Positions 47,140 through 55,881 are shown, counted from the stretch's first letter. The stretch: 58,892 bases of DNA from Ectobacillus panaciterrae DSM 19096 (GCF_000430785.1 NZ_AUMR01000044.1:1-58892), one strand, 5' to 3'. Made by a program: numbers and translations. The notes: generated by a model from the letters alone, not told the origin.

Positions 47140-47227
47140 TTTTTCTGTATAGATTTTCTAACATTGTCTATAATGGGATATGATACATTCATTTTGAAAA
47201 TTTCTTACAGAAACATCGCTTGTTGTT

Positions 47228-47999
47228 GTGCACAATCGGGAACTGCCTAAGGGGGACTTTCGGTTAGACAATACAGCATTGTCTAGCCGGGGTTTCGCCG
47301 CTGTAACATCAATCCAAATCGATGGCGTACTGCACGAGTTTTCTACAATCGAGGGCGTTGTGGAAGATGTCACAACGATTATCTTAAACATAAAGAAACT
47401 TGCTCTTAAGATTTACTCTGATGAAGAGAAAACGCTTGAGATTGATGTACAGGGCGAAGGTGTTGTCACAGCTGCTGATATTACTCACGATAGCGATGTC
47501 GAAATCTTAAATCCGGATTTACACATTGCAACGTTAGCAAAGGATGCGCATTTGCGTATGCGTTTAACTGCAAAGCGTGGTCGTGGGTATACGCCAGCTG
47601 ATGCAAACAAGAGAGAGGATCAACCAATAGGCGTTATTCCTATTGATTCCATTTTCACTCCAGTGTCACGCGTAACATACCAAGTGGAGAATACGCGTGT
47701 AGGGCAAGTAACGAACTTTGATAAACTGACGCTTGATGTATGGACGGATGGAAGCATCGGGCCGAAGGAAGCAATTTCGTTAGGCGCTAAAATTTTAACT
47801 GAGCATTTAAACATCTTTGTTGGTCTGACTAACGAAGCACAAAATGCTGAGATTATGGTAGAAAAAGAAGAAGATCAAAAAGAAAAAGTTCTTGAAATGA
47901 CAAGATATGATGAAAGTTCGTAACTTAGGACGTAAATCCTTAGAGGAAGTAAAGCATAAGCTTGAAGAGCTTGGCTTAGGCTTACGCAAGGACGACTAA
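47228..47999 (+). pseudogene. rpoA: rpoA, RNA polymerase alpha subunit, disrupted at both ends
   Basis: Alpha assembles the polymerase core and contacts UP elements and activators. Normal Bacillus alpha is ~314 residues. Here homology begins only at [20 protein letters not shown] (from 47297), about residue 51; the start codon and ~50 codons are missing, replaced by a short sequence with an 11-bp hairpin (47262-47288). The body continues to KEKVLEMT, after which ~31 codons of the C-terminal domain are missing and the frame shifts, ending RYDESS-stop at 47923. The true C-terminus ([19 protein letters not shown] ... LGLRKDD-stop) survives in another frame at 47904-47999. The longest open frame, GTG 47228-47923, encodes 231 residues and should not be functional. 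Because the gene is essential, an assembly error or an intact copy elsewhere is likely. Confidence 0.88.
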
Positions 48000-48043
48000 G
48001 GTTTCTTTGTTTTGTTAAAAACCAACGAAGGAGGGAACTACGA

Positions 48044-48406
48044 ATGGCATACAGAAAATTAGGCCGTACAAGTGCACAACGTAAAGCTATGTTACGTGAC
48101 TTGACTACTGACTTAATCATCAACGAGCGCATCGAAACGACTGAAACTCGTGCGAAAGAGCTTCGTTCCGTAGTAGAAAAAATGATTACTCTAGGTAAAC
48201 GTGGAGATCTTCATGCTCGCCGTCAAGCAGCTTCTTACGTTCGTAACGAAGTAGCAAACGCTGAGACGAAGGAAGATGCATTGCAAAAATTATTTGCAGA
48301 TATCGCTCCTCGCTACACAGACCGTCAAGGTGGATACACTCGTATCGCTAAGATTGGTCCTCGTCGCGGTGACGGTGCTCCAATGGTTATCATTGAATTA
48401 GTGTAA
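48044..48406 (+). CDS. rplQ: 50S ribosomal protein L17
   Basis: A 120-residue tunnel-exit protein. It begins [20 protein letters not shown] and ends with the conserved [19 protein letters not shown] 48044 follows GAAGGAGGGAACTACGA. Last gene of the ribosomal protein cluster. Confidence 0.98.
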   Translation: MAYRKLGRTSAQRKAMLRDLTTDLIINERIETTETRAKELRSVVEKMITLGKRGDLHARRQAASYVRNEVANAETKEDALQKLFADIAPRYTDRQGGYTRIAKIGPRRGDGAPMVIIELV

Positions 48407-48413
48407 TGACAGC

Positions 48414-48462
48414 AAAAGGGCAGGACAGTGCTTTTTAAGTAACTGGTCGTGGCCCTTTTTTT
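48414..48462 (+). terminator. terminator after rplQ
   Basis: AAAAGGGC / GCCCTTTT base plus an inner GGACAGT/ACTGGTC stem with one mismatch, followed by a T run. Ends the S10-spc-alpha transcript. Confidence 0.8.
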
Positions 48463-48465
48463 GTA

Positions 48466-48590
48466 TGTCTAGCTCCACCGGCTAGCTCCCGTCTGAAAAA
48501 TAACCTTCCCCATATAAAGCCAAAAAGCGGCTTTAATGGTGAAGAACATTTTCCAGAGGGAGCTGAACGAGCCGGTTGCGCTTTTCTTGA
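48466..48590. repeat. structured intergenic repeat, copy 1
   Basis: A 125-bp unit beginning TGTCTAGCTCCACCGGCTAG and ending GCCGGTTGCGCTTTTCTTGA. It folds as a long interrupted hairpin: CCGGCT/AGCCGG, GCTCCC/GGGAGC, and apical AAAGCC/GGCTTT. First of four tandem units between rplQ and ecfA1; no ORF or transposase. Confidence 0.85.
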
Positions 48591-48713
48591 TGTCTAGCTC
48601 CACCGGCTAACTCCTCCTGTCAAATAACCTTCCCCTAAAAAGGCAAAAAGCGCCTTTGTGTGTGAAGAACATTTGCCATCCGGAGTTGAACGAGCCGGTT
48701 GCGCTTTTCTTGA
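48591..48713. repeat. structured intergenic repeat, copy 2
   Basis: A 123-bp unit, identical base for base to copy 3. Stems: CCGGCT/AGCCGG, AACTCC/GGAGTT, apical AAAGGC/GCCTTT. Compared with copy 1 the second and third stems differ at both sides, keeping pairing. Confidence 0.9.
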
Positions 48714-48836
48714 TGTCTAGCTCCACCGGCTAACTCCTCCTGTCAAATAACCTTCCCCTAAAAAGGCAAAAAGCGCCTTTGTGTGTGAAGAACATTTGCC
48801 ATCCGGAGTTGAACGAGCCGGTTGCGCTTTTCTTGA
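48714..48836. repeat. structured intergenic repeat, copy 3
   Basis: A 123-bp unit identical to copy 2, so the duplication is recent or kept homogeneous. The 3' end GCGCTTTTCTT resembles a terminator tail. Confidence 0.9.
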
Positions 48837-48959
48837 TGTCTAGCTCCATCGGCTAGGTGCTGCCACCAGAGGTTCTCTGCCGCACAAAGGCAAAAAGCGC
48901 CTTTGAGGGCGGAGAACCTCTGGTTCTGCACCTAAACGAGCCGATTGCGCTTTTCTTAA
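48837..48959. repeat. structured intergenic repeat, copy 4 (divergent)
   Basis: Same frame of conserved ends but stems are ATCGGCT/AGCCGAT, GGTGC/GCACC, a 12-bp perfect CCAGAGGTTCTC/GAGAACCTCTGG and apical AAAGGC/GCCTTT. Every stem differing from copies 1-3 keeps pairing. Lies 62 bp before ecfA1. Confidence 0.88.
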
Positions 48960-49021
48960 GTATATCGAATTGTAAGAGAATACAATATTTCTTAGGAAAT
49001 AAAACGAGAAGGTGTCGATTG

Positions 49022-49864
49022 GTGAAACAGGAGAAGCTTCGCATAGATCATTTATCGTTTCAATATCCGCACGCTCGTTCTGCTGCCCTGCAGGATGTTT
49101 CACTCTCAATTTATGAAGGCGAATGGGTATCTATTATTGGACAAAATGGTTCAGGAAAGTCCACGCTGGCAAAACTATTAACTGGTCTCTTGCTTCCAAA
49201 AGAAGGAACTATTTTTGCAGACGGCAAGATCATTCTATCGGAAGAAACAGTCTGGGATATTAGAAAGCAGATTGGCATGGTATTTCAAAATCCTGATAAT
49301 CAGTTTGTCGGTACAACAGTAAAAGATGATGTAGCATTCGGGCTTGAGAATATGGGAGTCCCGAGAGAGCAAATGATAGAGCGAATGGAGCATTCTCTTT
49401 CTCTTGTCGGCATGCATGAGTTTGCAGACCAAGAGCCGCATTCCTTATCAGGAGGACAGAAACAGCGCGTTGCTATTGCAAGTGTATTGGCGCTGCAGCC
49501 TTCTATTCTCATTCTGGATGAAGCCACGTCTATGCTTGATCCGAAAGGCCGAAAGGAAGTATTAGAAACTGTTCGCAGCCTTGTACGCATAAAAGGCATA
49601 ACTGTGGTTTCCATTACGCATGACCTTGAAGAAGCAGCGCAATCCGATCGTATTATTGTGCTGAATCAAGGAAAAATCATACGCGAAGGTACCCCGCAAG
49701 ATGTATTTGAGCATGTGAAAGAACTGCGTGATATCGGTTTAAACGTTCCTTTTTCGGTAAGAATAGCCGAAATATTAAGAGATAACGACATTCCCATACA
49801 GACGATGCATCTTACAATGGAAAGTTTGGTGAACGCGCTTTGGACATTACATTCGAAAAAGTAG
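49022..49864 (+). CDS. ecfA1: ECF transporter ATPase EcfA1
   Basis: A 280-residue ABC ATPase energising group II energy-coupling-factor vitamin transporters, which share one EcfA1-EcfA2-EcfT module among several S components. Walker [10 protein letters not shown], signature [12 protein letters not shown] and Walker [10 protein letters not shown] are intact. I chose GTG 49022 with AAGGTG 7 bp upstream; a TTG one codon earlier is possible, and longer open frame upstream runs through the repeats and is not coding. Overlaps ecfA2 by 25 bp. Confidence 0.93.
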   Translation: MKQEKLRIDHLSFQYPHARSAALQDVSLSIYEGEWVSIIGQNGSGKSTLAKLLTGLLLPKEGTIFADGKIILSEETVWDIRKQIGMVFQNPDNQFVGTTVKDDVAFGLENMGVPREQMIERMEHSLSLVGMHEFADQEPHSLSGGQKQRVAIASVLALQPSILILDEATSMLDPKGRKEVLETVRSLVRIKGITVVSITHDLEEAAQSDRIIVLNQGKIIREGTPQDVFEHVKELRDIGLNVPFSVRIAEILRDNDIPIQTMHLTMESLVNALWTLHSKK

Positions 49865-50709
49865 AACACCGCTATCAAAAGAAAACACCGTTTGAGAGGT
49901 TGGCAATCTATGATATAAACCTATCGTTTCCGAGCGGAGGATACTACGCAATTATTGGTCATACGGGCTCTGGAAAGTCTACCGTCATTCAGCATTTGAA
50001 CGCTCTCTTGCAGCCTACATCCGGATTCGTGCGAGTTGGTGACTTTACAATTTCCTCTGTGAAGAAGGAAAGAAAACTAAAGCCTCTTCGCAAGAAAGTA
50101 GGCGTAGTCTTTCAATTTCCAGAGCATCAATTGTTCGAAGAGACGGTGGAGAAGGACATTTGTTTTGGTCCTTTAAACTTTGGTATTGCAGAAGAGACAG
50201 CAAAGAAAAAGGCAAGAGATGCGATTGGCATGGTAGGTTTGTCAGAGGAGCTATTGGACAAATCCCCGTTCGAGCTAAGCGGAGGACAAATGCGCAGGGT
50301 GGCTATTGCAGGGGTGCTTGCCATGGAACCGGAAGTTCTCGTTTTGGATGAGCCGACAGCAGGCTTAGATCCAAAAGGACAGCAGGAGCTTATGGATATG
50401 TTTTATAAGCTGCATAAAGAGCAGAACATTACGGTCATCCTTGTAACCCACAACATGGAGGATGCGGCTCAATATGCGGATGAAGTGATTGTCATGCATA
50501 AAGGAACCGTGTTTTTACAAGGGAAGCCGGAAGAGGTATTTTCCGAAGCGGAGCGATTAGAGGATATAGGTGTGTCGCTGCCAATTTCATTGCAGTATAA
50601 ACAGTTGATAGAACAACGGTTTCATTTAAAAATGGAGGCACCCGTTCTTACGTTAGAAGAGTTAGCGACAGAAATGGTGAAAATCTTGAACAAAGGGGAA
50701 GCCGGATAA
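49840..50709 (+). CDS. ecfA2: ECF transporter ATPase EcfA2
   Basis: A 289-residue ABC ATPase, partner of EcfA1. Walker [11 protein letters not shown]-loop [14 protein letters not shown] (the usual EcfA2 form), signature [12 protein letters not shown] and Walker [14 protein letters not shown] are present. The likely start is TTG 49840 inside ecfA1 ([13 protein letters not shown]). Its stop shares a base with the ecfT ATG. Confidence 0.94.
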   Translation: MDITFEKVEHRYQKKTPFERLAIYDINLSFPSGGYYAIIGHTGSGKSTVIQHLNALLQPTSGFVRVGDFTISSVKKERKLKPLRKKVGVVFQFPEHQLFEETVEKDICFGPLNFGIAEETAKKKARDAIGMVGLSEELLDKSPFELSGGQMRRVAIAGVLAMEPEVLVLDEPTAGLDPKGQQELMDMFYKLHKEQNITVILVTHNMEDAAQYADEVIVMHKGTVFLQGKPEEVFSEAERLEDIGVSLPISLQYKQLIEQRFHLKMEAPVLTLEELATEMVKILNKGEAG

Positions 50710-51503
50710 TGCAGCAGCTTATTATTGGAAAATATATTCCCGGTCAATCTCTTATCCATCGGCTTGACCCTCGGGCAAAGCTATCAATGGTGTTTCTATA
50801 CGTATTTGTTGTCTTTTTAGCTGACAATGCAGTTTCTTATGCACTTTTATTTTTATACATTCTTATTCCATTGATCCTTTCCCGTGTTCCTGTACGTTAT
50901 ATATTATCTGGATTGAAACCCATATTGTGGATATTTTTATTTACCTTTCTTCTTCACGTATTAACAACAAAGGAGGGAGAACTGCTGTTTCAAGCAGGAG
51001 GGTTCTCCATCTATGAGAAAGGGCTGGAGCAGGGTATTTTTATTTCTCTTCGCTTTTTTGTCATTCTTGTTATGACGACACTGCTGACATTAACAACTAC
51101 TCCTATTGAAATTACGGACGGGATGGAGACGCTCTTGCATCCGTTCAAAAAAATAGGATTGCCTGTTCATGAAATCGCATTGATGATGTCTATTTCCCTT
51201 CGATTCATTCCGACTCTTATGGAGGAAACCGAGAAAATTATGAAGGCGCAATCCTCGCGCGGAACAGATTTTGCAGGCGGCCCCATTAAAGACCGGTTGA
51301 AAGCTGTCGTTGCTTTGCTCGTACCTTTATTCATCAGTGCGTTTAAAAGGGCAGAAGATTTAGCAATTGCGATGGAAGCTAGAGGATACCAAGGCGGAGA
51401 CGGAAGAACAAAATTCAGGCAGCTGCTGTGGCAAAGAAAGGATACTCTTGCTGTTCTGAGTTTACTGCTCCTTACTTTACTTTTACTTTGGACACGTTGG
51501 TGA
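50709..51503 (+). CDS. ecfT: ECF transporter transmembrane component EcfT
   Basis: A 264-residue membrane protein linking the two ATPases to S components. About five or six hydrophobic segments are visible, with the two Ala-Arg-Gly-type coupling motifs as AQSSRGTDF and MEARGYQGG in the cytosolic helices. ATG 50709 overlaps the ecfA2 stop. truA starts 5 bp after it. Confidence 0.95.
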   Translation: MQQLIIGKYIPGQSLIHRLDPRAKLSMVFLYVFVVFLADNAVSYALLFLYILIPLILSRVPVRYILSGLKPILWIFLFTFLLHVLTTKEGELLFQAGGFSIYEKGLEQGIFISLRFFVILVMTTLLTLTTTPIEITDGMETLLHPFKKIGLPVHEIALMMSISLRFIPTLMEETEKIMKAQSSRGTDFAGGPIKDRLKAVVALLVPLFISAFKRAEDLAIAMEARGYQGGDGRTKFRQLLWQRKDTLAVLSLLLLTLLLLWTRW

Positions 51504-51508
51504 GAGCA

Positions 51509-52249
51509 ATGGAACGAATAAAGTGTACAATTTCATATGACGGAACATATTTTTCAGGATATCAAATCCAGCAGCAAAAGCGAACTGTTCAGCAAGAAAT
51601 TGAGAATGTTCTGCGAAAGCTTCATAAAGGAGAAGTACGTATTCATGCGTCTGGCAGGACCGATGCGGGCGTTCATGCGTATGGCCAAGTTCTTCACTTT
51701 GACTCTCCTTTGCAAATTCCAGAGGAGCGCTGGGTGGCTGCATTAAACTCTTTGCTGCCGGATGATATTGCTGTACAGCATGTTGAAAAGGCAGCGCCGG
51801 ATTTTCATGCGCGTTTTGATGTAACAAGCAAGGAGTATAGGTATAGAGTTCTGCTTAGTAAAAGAAGCAACGTCTTTTTGCGGCATTATGCGTATTATTA
51901 TCCGTATCAGCTTAATTTGGCTGCAATAGAGGCGGCTATTCCGCATTTTATCGGAACGCATGACTTTACATCATTTTGTTCGGCAAAAACGGAAATAGAA
52001 GATAAGGTGCGTACTATTTATGAGTTAGAGATGCTACAGCAAGAGGAAGAGCTTATTTTTCGTTTTGTCGGCAGCGGATTCTTGTATAATATGGTGCGTA
52101 TTCTCGTGGGAACATTGTTAGATATTGGACAAAACAAATTGCAGCCAAACGACATTCCCGTTATTTTAGAAAAGCGGGATCGGCGCCTAGCTGGCAAGAC
52201 TGCACCAGGGCACGGCTTATATTTATGGCAAGTAAACTATAACAACTAA
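51509..52249 (+). CDS. truA: tRNA pseudouridine(38-40) synthase
   Basis: A 246-residue enzyme isomerising uridines 38-40 in tRNA anticodon arms. The catalytic aspartate lies in [13 protein letters not shown] (about residue 53). I chose ATG 51509 ([19 protein letters not shown]) with GGTGAGAG upstream; longer frames run back into ecfT. Length agrees with the family. Confidence 0.96.
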   Translation: MERIKCTISYDGTYFSGYQIQQQKRTVQQEIENVLRKLHKGEVRIHASGRTDAGVHAYGQVLHFDSPLQIPEERWVAALNSLLPDDIAVQHVEKAAPDFHARFDVTSKEYRYRVLLSKRSNVFLRHYAYYYPYQLNLAAIEAAIPHFIGTHDFTSFCSAKTEIEDKVRTIYELEMLQQEEELIFRFVGSGFLYNMVRILVGTLLDIGQNKLQPNDIPVILEKRDRRLAGKTAPGHGLYLWQVNYNN

Positions 52250-52267
52250 TCCTGGTGTAACATTTGC

Positions 52268-52296
52268 TTGACATTGCTTTCGCAAAGATATATCAT
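52268..52296 (+). promoter_or_regulatory. promoter of rplM-rpsI
   Basis: TTGACA (52268-52273), 17-bp spacer, TATCAT (52291-52296). Confidence 0.8.
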
Positions 52297-52301
52297 AACA
52301 T

Positions 52302-52367
52302 ATGGTATTGTTTCTAAAACCACGATTAGCCCCGGAAATTAATCGTGTTTAAGATAAACAATGAATT
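52302..52367 (+). promoter_or_regulatory. L13 leader (ribosomal protein autoregulatory RNA)
   Basis: The segment GGTATTGTTTCTAAAACCAC, then CACGATTAGCCCCGGAAATTAATCGTG, then AAACAATG matches the known Bacillus L13 leader: an inner CACGATTA/TAATCGTG helix and an outer TTGTTT/AAACAA helix. Expected to let L13 regulate its own operon. Confidence 0.85.
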
Positions 52368-52402
52368 TGGTCTTGAAGAAAACATGTAGGAGGGAAATAA
52401 AC

Positions 52403-52840
52403 ATGCGTACGACTTTCATGGCAAAAGCTAACGAAGTTGAGCGTAAATGGTACGTGATTGACGCTGAAGGTCAAACTTTAGGTCGTCTAGCGAGCGAAGT
52501 CGCTTCTATTTTACGCGGTAAAAACAAACCAACTTTTACACCACACGTTGACACTGGTGATCACGTAATCATCATCAACGCTGATAAAGTTCACTTAACA
52601 GGTAACAAATTAAACGATAAGATTTACTATCGTCACACAATGCACCCAGGCGGATTAAAGCAAAGAACAGCTCTAGAAATGCGTACAAACTACCCTGTAC
52701 AAATGATCGAGCTAGCTGTTAAAGGCATGCTTCCAAAGAACCGTTTAGGTCGTCAAATGGTTAAAAAATTAAACGTATATGCTGGTGCTGAGCATCCACA
52801 CCAAGCACAACAACCAGAAGTTTACGAACTTCGCGGATAA
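52403..52840 (+). CDS. rplM: 50S ribosomal protein L13
   Basis: A 145-residue early-assembly protein. It starts [20 protein letters not shown] at ATG 52403 with AGGAGGGAAATAAAC upstream; an ATG 42 bp earlier lies in the leader. The [20 protein letters not shown] motif is typical. Confidence 0.98.
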   Translation: MRTTFMAKANEVERKWYVIDAEGQTLGRLASEVASILRGKNKPTFTPHVDTGDHVIIINADKVHLTGNKLNDKIYYRHTMHPGGLKQRTALEMRTNYPVQMIELAVKGMLPKNRLGRQMVKKLNVYAGAEHPHQAQQPEVYELRG

Positions 52841-52861
52841 TTCATTTAAGGAGGGTTTATT

Positions 52862-53254
52862 TTGGCACAGGTACAATACTATGGTACTGGACGTCGTAAA
52901 AGTTCAGTAGCGCGTGTACGTCTAGTTCCTGGCGAAGGACGCGTTATCATCAACGGTCGTGAATTTGAACACTACATCCCATTCGCTGCATTACGTGAAG
53001 TAGTTAAGCAACCTCTAGTTGTTACAGAAACTCTTGGCAACTATGATGTTCTTGTTAACGTAGGCGGCGGCGGTTACACTGGTCAAGCTGGTGCAATCCG
53101 TCACGGTATCGCGAGAGCGTTACTGAAAGCTGATCCAGAATATCGTTTAACTTTAAAACGCGCTGGATTGTTAACTCGTGACGCACGTATGAAAGAGCGT
53201 AAGAAATACGGTCTTAAAGGCGCTCGTCGTGCTCCTCAGTTCTCAAAACGTTAA
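52862..53254 (+). CDS. rpsI: 30S ribosomal protein S9
   Basis: A 130-residue 30S-head protein whose C-terminal tail RRAPQFSKR reaches P-site tRNA. It starts with TTG 52862 ([15 protein letters not shown]) after AAGGAGGGTTTATT. Paired with rplM as in most bacteria. Confidence 0.97.
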   Translation: MAQVQYYGTGRRKSSVARVRLVPGEGRVIINGREFEHYIPFAALREVVKQPLVVTETLGNYDVLVNVGGGGYTGQAGAIRHGIARALLKADPEYRLTLKRAGLLTRDARMKERKKYGLKGARRAPQFSKR

Positions 53255-53264
53255 TCTTGTTCTC

Positions 53265-53296
53265 AAAACCCAAGCTATATGGCTTGGGTTTTTTAT
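53265..53296 (+). terminator. terminator after rpsI
   Basis: AAAACCCAAGC / GCTTGGGTTTT, an 11-bp perfect stem with a 6-nt loop and T tail. Confidence 0.93.
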
Positions 53297-53298
53297 TT

Positions 53299-53440
53299 GT
53301 GTCCAGAAAAATTGCCACGCTTCAGTACTAAATAATTTTCCCTACATAAAAGTTAAAAATTCTTTAGGGGAAAGAACCTTTGCCCTCTGGAGCTGACCAA
53401 GCCGGTTGCGCTTTTCGGTGGTGTCTAGCTCCGCCTTTCG
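53299..53440. repeat. degenerate fragment of the rplQ-ecfA1 repeat family
   Basis: Contains GGGGAAAGAACCTTTGCC, then CTGGAGCTGACCAAGCCGGT, TGCGCTTTTC and a new TGTCTAGCTCCGCC start (53422-53435). These match the 3' half and the first bases of the tandem repeat at 48466-48959. The 5' half (53299-53360) has diverged beyond clear alignment. Confidence 0.7.
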
Positions 53441-53507
53441 TATTGGAATATTTTAAATCGCATGTTCCTTTTAGAGTCGTTCAGACTACCAAGTAGGGAG
53501 GTGCGAT

Positions 53508-53948
53508 ATGACAGTTATTATTACCCTTAAAGAAAAACGAAGAGAAAAACAATTGAAATACGAAAAGAGATTACTGCGTGAGCTTTCTTTACAAGCTCTT
53601 CGCAAGAAAATACACAATTACTTTCTTAGCTATACAACAGCTCCGCGGTTTGCTCATCATCTCGAGGATTATTGCTTGGAGCTTGCAATAGAATCTTATT
53701 TATTGGGGGCGCGTTACAGCAAGTTCGGCTATTACGGCGAACCTCTTACAGAAGTTAAACAGCGTTCTTTATCTGAAGAACAAGGTTTAACGGATACATT
53801 ATTCCAGTTTTTATCCGGAATACCGACAGGAGAAATGTCAGAGGAATGCCGTGAGGAGCTGTATGAAACGTGCCAAGCCTTTATTTCTTCTTGGTGGGAG
53901 GAAGGGTACGAAAAAGGTGAAAGAAGATATCGTCTCCGATTGCGTTAA
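53508..53948 (+). CDS. ybaK: YbaK family protein of unknown function
   Basis: A 146-residue protein matching the small Bacillus YbaK family (DUF2521) by sequence and position between rpsI and cwlD. It has a basic N-terminus (LKEKRREKQLKYEKRLL), a tryptophan-rich C-terminal region (ISSWWEEGYEKGERR) and no membrane segment. The biochemical function is unknown. ATG 53508 follows AGGGAGGTGCGAT. Confidence 0.85.
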   Translation: MTVIITLKEKRREKQLKYEKRLLRELSLQALRKKIHNYFLSYTTAPRFAHHLEDYCLELAIESYLLGARYSKFGYYGEPLTEVKQRSLSEEQGLTDTLFQFLSGIPTGEMSEECREELYETCQAFISSWWEEGYEKGERRYRLRLR

Positions 53949-53952
53949 ATAT

Positions 53953-53981
53953 TCATAATCCTGCTTCTTGTCCCATATAAG
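53953..53981 (+). promoter_or_regulatory. candidate sigma-E promoter of cwlD
   Basis: TCATAAT (53953-53959), 14-bp spacer, CATATAAG (53974-53981). It resembles the sigma-E consensus (ATA-rich -35, CATACA-like -10), and cwlD is a sporulation gene. The same -10 and spacing recur upstream of pdaB. Inferred from pattern only. Confidence 0.5.
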
Positions 53982-54010
53982 TAAGTAGAGGACTAGCAGG
54001 AGGGAGAGGC

Positions 54011-54724
54011 ATGAAAAAAATTAAATTATTTTCCTTTATGACGGCAGCGGTCATACTCTTTTTTCTTGTACAGCACGAATTTCAGATTACAAAATCATGG
54101 AAGGCGTGGAATTTGCCGTTAGCAGGGAAAATCATTGTGCTGGATGCCGGTCATGGAGGCCCCGATGGGGGAGCAGTAGGCGGAGACGAAATCGTTGAAA
54201 AAGAAATTACACTGGAAATTACAAAAAAAGTGCAGGATTATCTGCAGGAACAAGGGGCTCTCGTCATTTTGACAAGAGATGAAGACGAAGATTTAGCGTC
54301 GGAGGATACAAAAGGATACAGCCGGCGAAAAGCAGAAGATTTGAAGAAGCGGGTAGCGCTTATAAATAATTCGGGGGCAGACCTTTTTGTGAGCATTCAT
54401 TTGAATGCCATTCCTATCAGCAGTTCAAAAGGAGCACAAACCTTTTACTATCGCTCCTTAATTGAAAACGAACGAGCGGCAAAATTCATTCAGGCTGAGC
54501 TAAGAACAAGTTTGGAGAATACAAACCGCTCAGCAAAAACAATTGGCCGCGTATACTTACTAAAACATGCTAAGGTGCCGGGAGTACTTGTAGAAGCAGG
54601 CTTTCTATCCAATGTAAATGAAAGATACCTATTGAACTCAGAAAAATATCAGCAAAAAATTTCTGCAGCTGTATATCGCGGAATATTGCGCTACTTCACA
54701 GAAAAAGGAAGCCCTCCTGAGTAA
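54011..54724 (+). CDS. cwlD: N-acetylmuramoyl-L-alanine amidase CwlD
   Basis: A 237-residue amidase_3 enzyme that, with PdaA, makes muramic-delta-lactam in spore cortex, needed for germination. An N-terminal hydrophobic signal/anchor (residues ~5-22) is followed by zinc-ligand motifs LDAGHGG and VSIHLNAI and catalytic Glu in VEAGFLSN; a Glu in EIVEKEITL supplies another ligand. ATG 54011 follows AGGAGGGAGAGGC. Confidence 0.96.
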   Translation: MKKIKLFSFMTAAVILFFLVQHEFQITKSWKAWNLPLAGKIIVLDAGHGGPDGGAVGGDEIVEKEITLEITKKVQDYLQEQGALVILTRDEDEDLASEDTKGYSRRKAEDLKKRVALINNSGADLFVSIHLNAIPISSSKGAQTFYYRSLIENERAAKFIQAELRTSLENTNRSAKTIGRVYLLKHAKVPGVLVEAGFLSNVNERYLLNSEKYQQKISAAVYRGILRYFTEKGSPPE

Positions 54725-54740
54725 AATAAAGGAGGGTTTT
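54711..54740 (+). terminator. terminator after cwlD
   Basis: CCCTCCT / AGGAGGG stem, 11-nt loop and TTTT tail. The 5' arm lies within the last codons of cwlD. Confidence 0.8.
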
Positions 54741-54763
54741 CATTATTTCAGCAAGTCAGAATA

Positions 54764-54772
54764 TGTTATACT
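54764..54772 (+). promoter_or_regulatory. extended -10 promoter of salA
   Basis: TGTTATACT forms an extended -10 (TG-n-TATACT). A -35 is poor (TTATTT at 54743-54748). Located 43 bp before the gene. Confidence 0.5.
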
Positions 54773-54815
54773 GAAGGTGAAAGCGCATTTATTTCAAACA
54801 GGTGGTGGAACTAGT

Positions 54816-55871
54816 ATGATTACAAAAGAGCAAGTCGTACAAGCACTTGAACAATTAACAGACCCGTTTTTATATAAAACGTTAAAAGAAACAAATGCAA
54901 TTCAAGAAGTAACAATAAAGCCGGAAAAGGCGCATGTAAGCATAAAAATTGCAATCGCAAAGACAGGAACGGCTGAACAAATGCAGCTTCAGACCGCTGT
55001 TGTCAAGCTTATCAAGGAGCTTGGCGCCCAAACAGTCGGTCTTCGTTTTACAGAGCTTACAGAAGAGGAATTAAAGGCATTTGAAGTGCCGCAAAGCGAA
55101 GCTCCTAAAACATTGTTATCCCCTGGTACAAAAACAGTATTCCTTGCAGTGGCCAGCGGAAAAGGCGGCGTAGGGAAGTCTACAGTTTCTGTTAACCTTG
55201 CAGTGGCTTTAGCACGCCTTGGCAAAAAGGTAGGAATCATTGATGCCGATATCTACGGATTCAGCGTACCGGATATGATGGGCATTACAAAGCGTCCTGT
55301 TGTCCGCGGTGAACGTATCATTCCAGTGGAACGCTTTGGTGTTAAGGTTATCTCTATGGGCTTTTTTGTAGAAGATAATGCGCCTGTTATTTGGCGCGGT
55401 CCGATGCTTGGGAAAATGCTCAATCATTTCTTTACGGAAGTAGAGTGGGGAGACCTCGACTACTTAGTTCTAGACTTACCGCCAGGGACTGGTGATGTAG
55501 CTCTTGATATTCATGCGATGCTTCCGGCTTGCAAGGAAGTAATTGTAACGACACCGCATCCGACAGCTTCTTTCGTTGCTGCTCGCGCAGGTGCTATGGC
55601 GCTCCGCACAGAGCATGAAATTATTGGTGTTGTGGAAAATATGTCTTACTTTGAAAGCAAGCTGACAGGGGAGAAAGAATACGTATTTGGTCAAGGTGGC
55701 GGTCAAAAGCTGGCTGAAGAGCTGCAGACGAAGCTGCTCGGTCATATTCCTCTCCAGCAGCCTGATTGGAATAAAGAAGATTTTGCTCCGTCTGTATATG
55801 AAGAAGAGCATCAGATTGGCAAGATTTATAACCATATTGCAGGGCAAATTATTGATATTACAATCCAATAA
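54816..55871 (+). CDS. salA: SalA/Mrp family P-loop ATPase (Fe-S carrier-like regulator)
   Basis: A 351-residue protein. An N-terminal MIP18/DUF59 domain (about 1-85) precedes an Mrp/ApbC P-loop NTPase with ASGKGGVGKSTVSVNLA, IDADIYGFSVPDMMG and DLPPGTGDVALD. In B. subtilis SalA represses scoC; relatives carry Fe-S clusters, but the CXXC of classical Mrp is not evident near the C-terminus here. ATG 54816 follows CAGGTGGTGGAACTAGT. Confidence 0.93.
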   Translation: MITKEQVVQALEQLTDPFLYKTLKETNAIQEVTIKPEKAHVSIKIAIAKTGTAEQMQLQTAVVKLIKELGAQTVGLRFTELTEEELKAFEVPQSEAPKTLLSPGTKTVFLAVASGKGGVGKSTVSVNLAVALARLGKKVGIIDADIYGFSVPDMMGITKRPVVRGERIIPVERFGVKVISMGFFVEDNAPVIWRGPMLGKMLNHFFTEVEWGDLDYLVLDLPPGTGDVALDIHAMLPACKEVIVTTPHPTASFVAARAGAMALRTEHEIIGVVENMSYFESKLTGEKEYVFGQGGGQKLAEELQTKLLGHIPLQQPDWNKEDFAPSVYEEEHQIGKIYNHIAGQIIDITIQ

Positions 55872-55881
55872 TAAAGACAAG

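Noticed and set aside
47228-47923. The 231-codon open frame as a genuine shortened alpha subunit
   Set aside because: The N-terminal 24 residues are unrelated to alpha and the conserved first helix and LRRILLSS segment are gone; the true 3' end lies out of frame downstream, showing decay or error.
48466-48959. Possible CRISPR array in the tandem repeats
   Set aside because: The units are ~123 bp, contiguous and have no unique spacers; there are no cas genes. It is a tandem structured repeat.
48466-48959. Possible insertion sequence
   Set aside because: No transposase ORF, no target-site duplication recognised, and units are tandem rather than flanked by terminal inverted repeats of one element.
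48857-49021. A long in-frame extension upstream of ecfA1
   Set aside because: It passes through the fourth structured repeat and encodes nothing like an ATPase N-terminus; the GTG at 49022 matches the family start.
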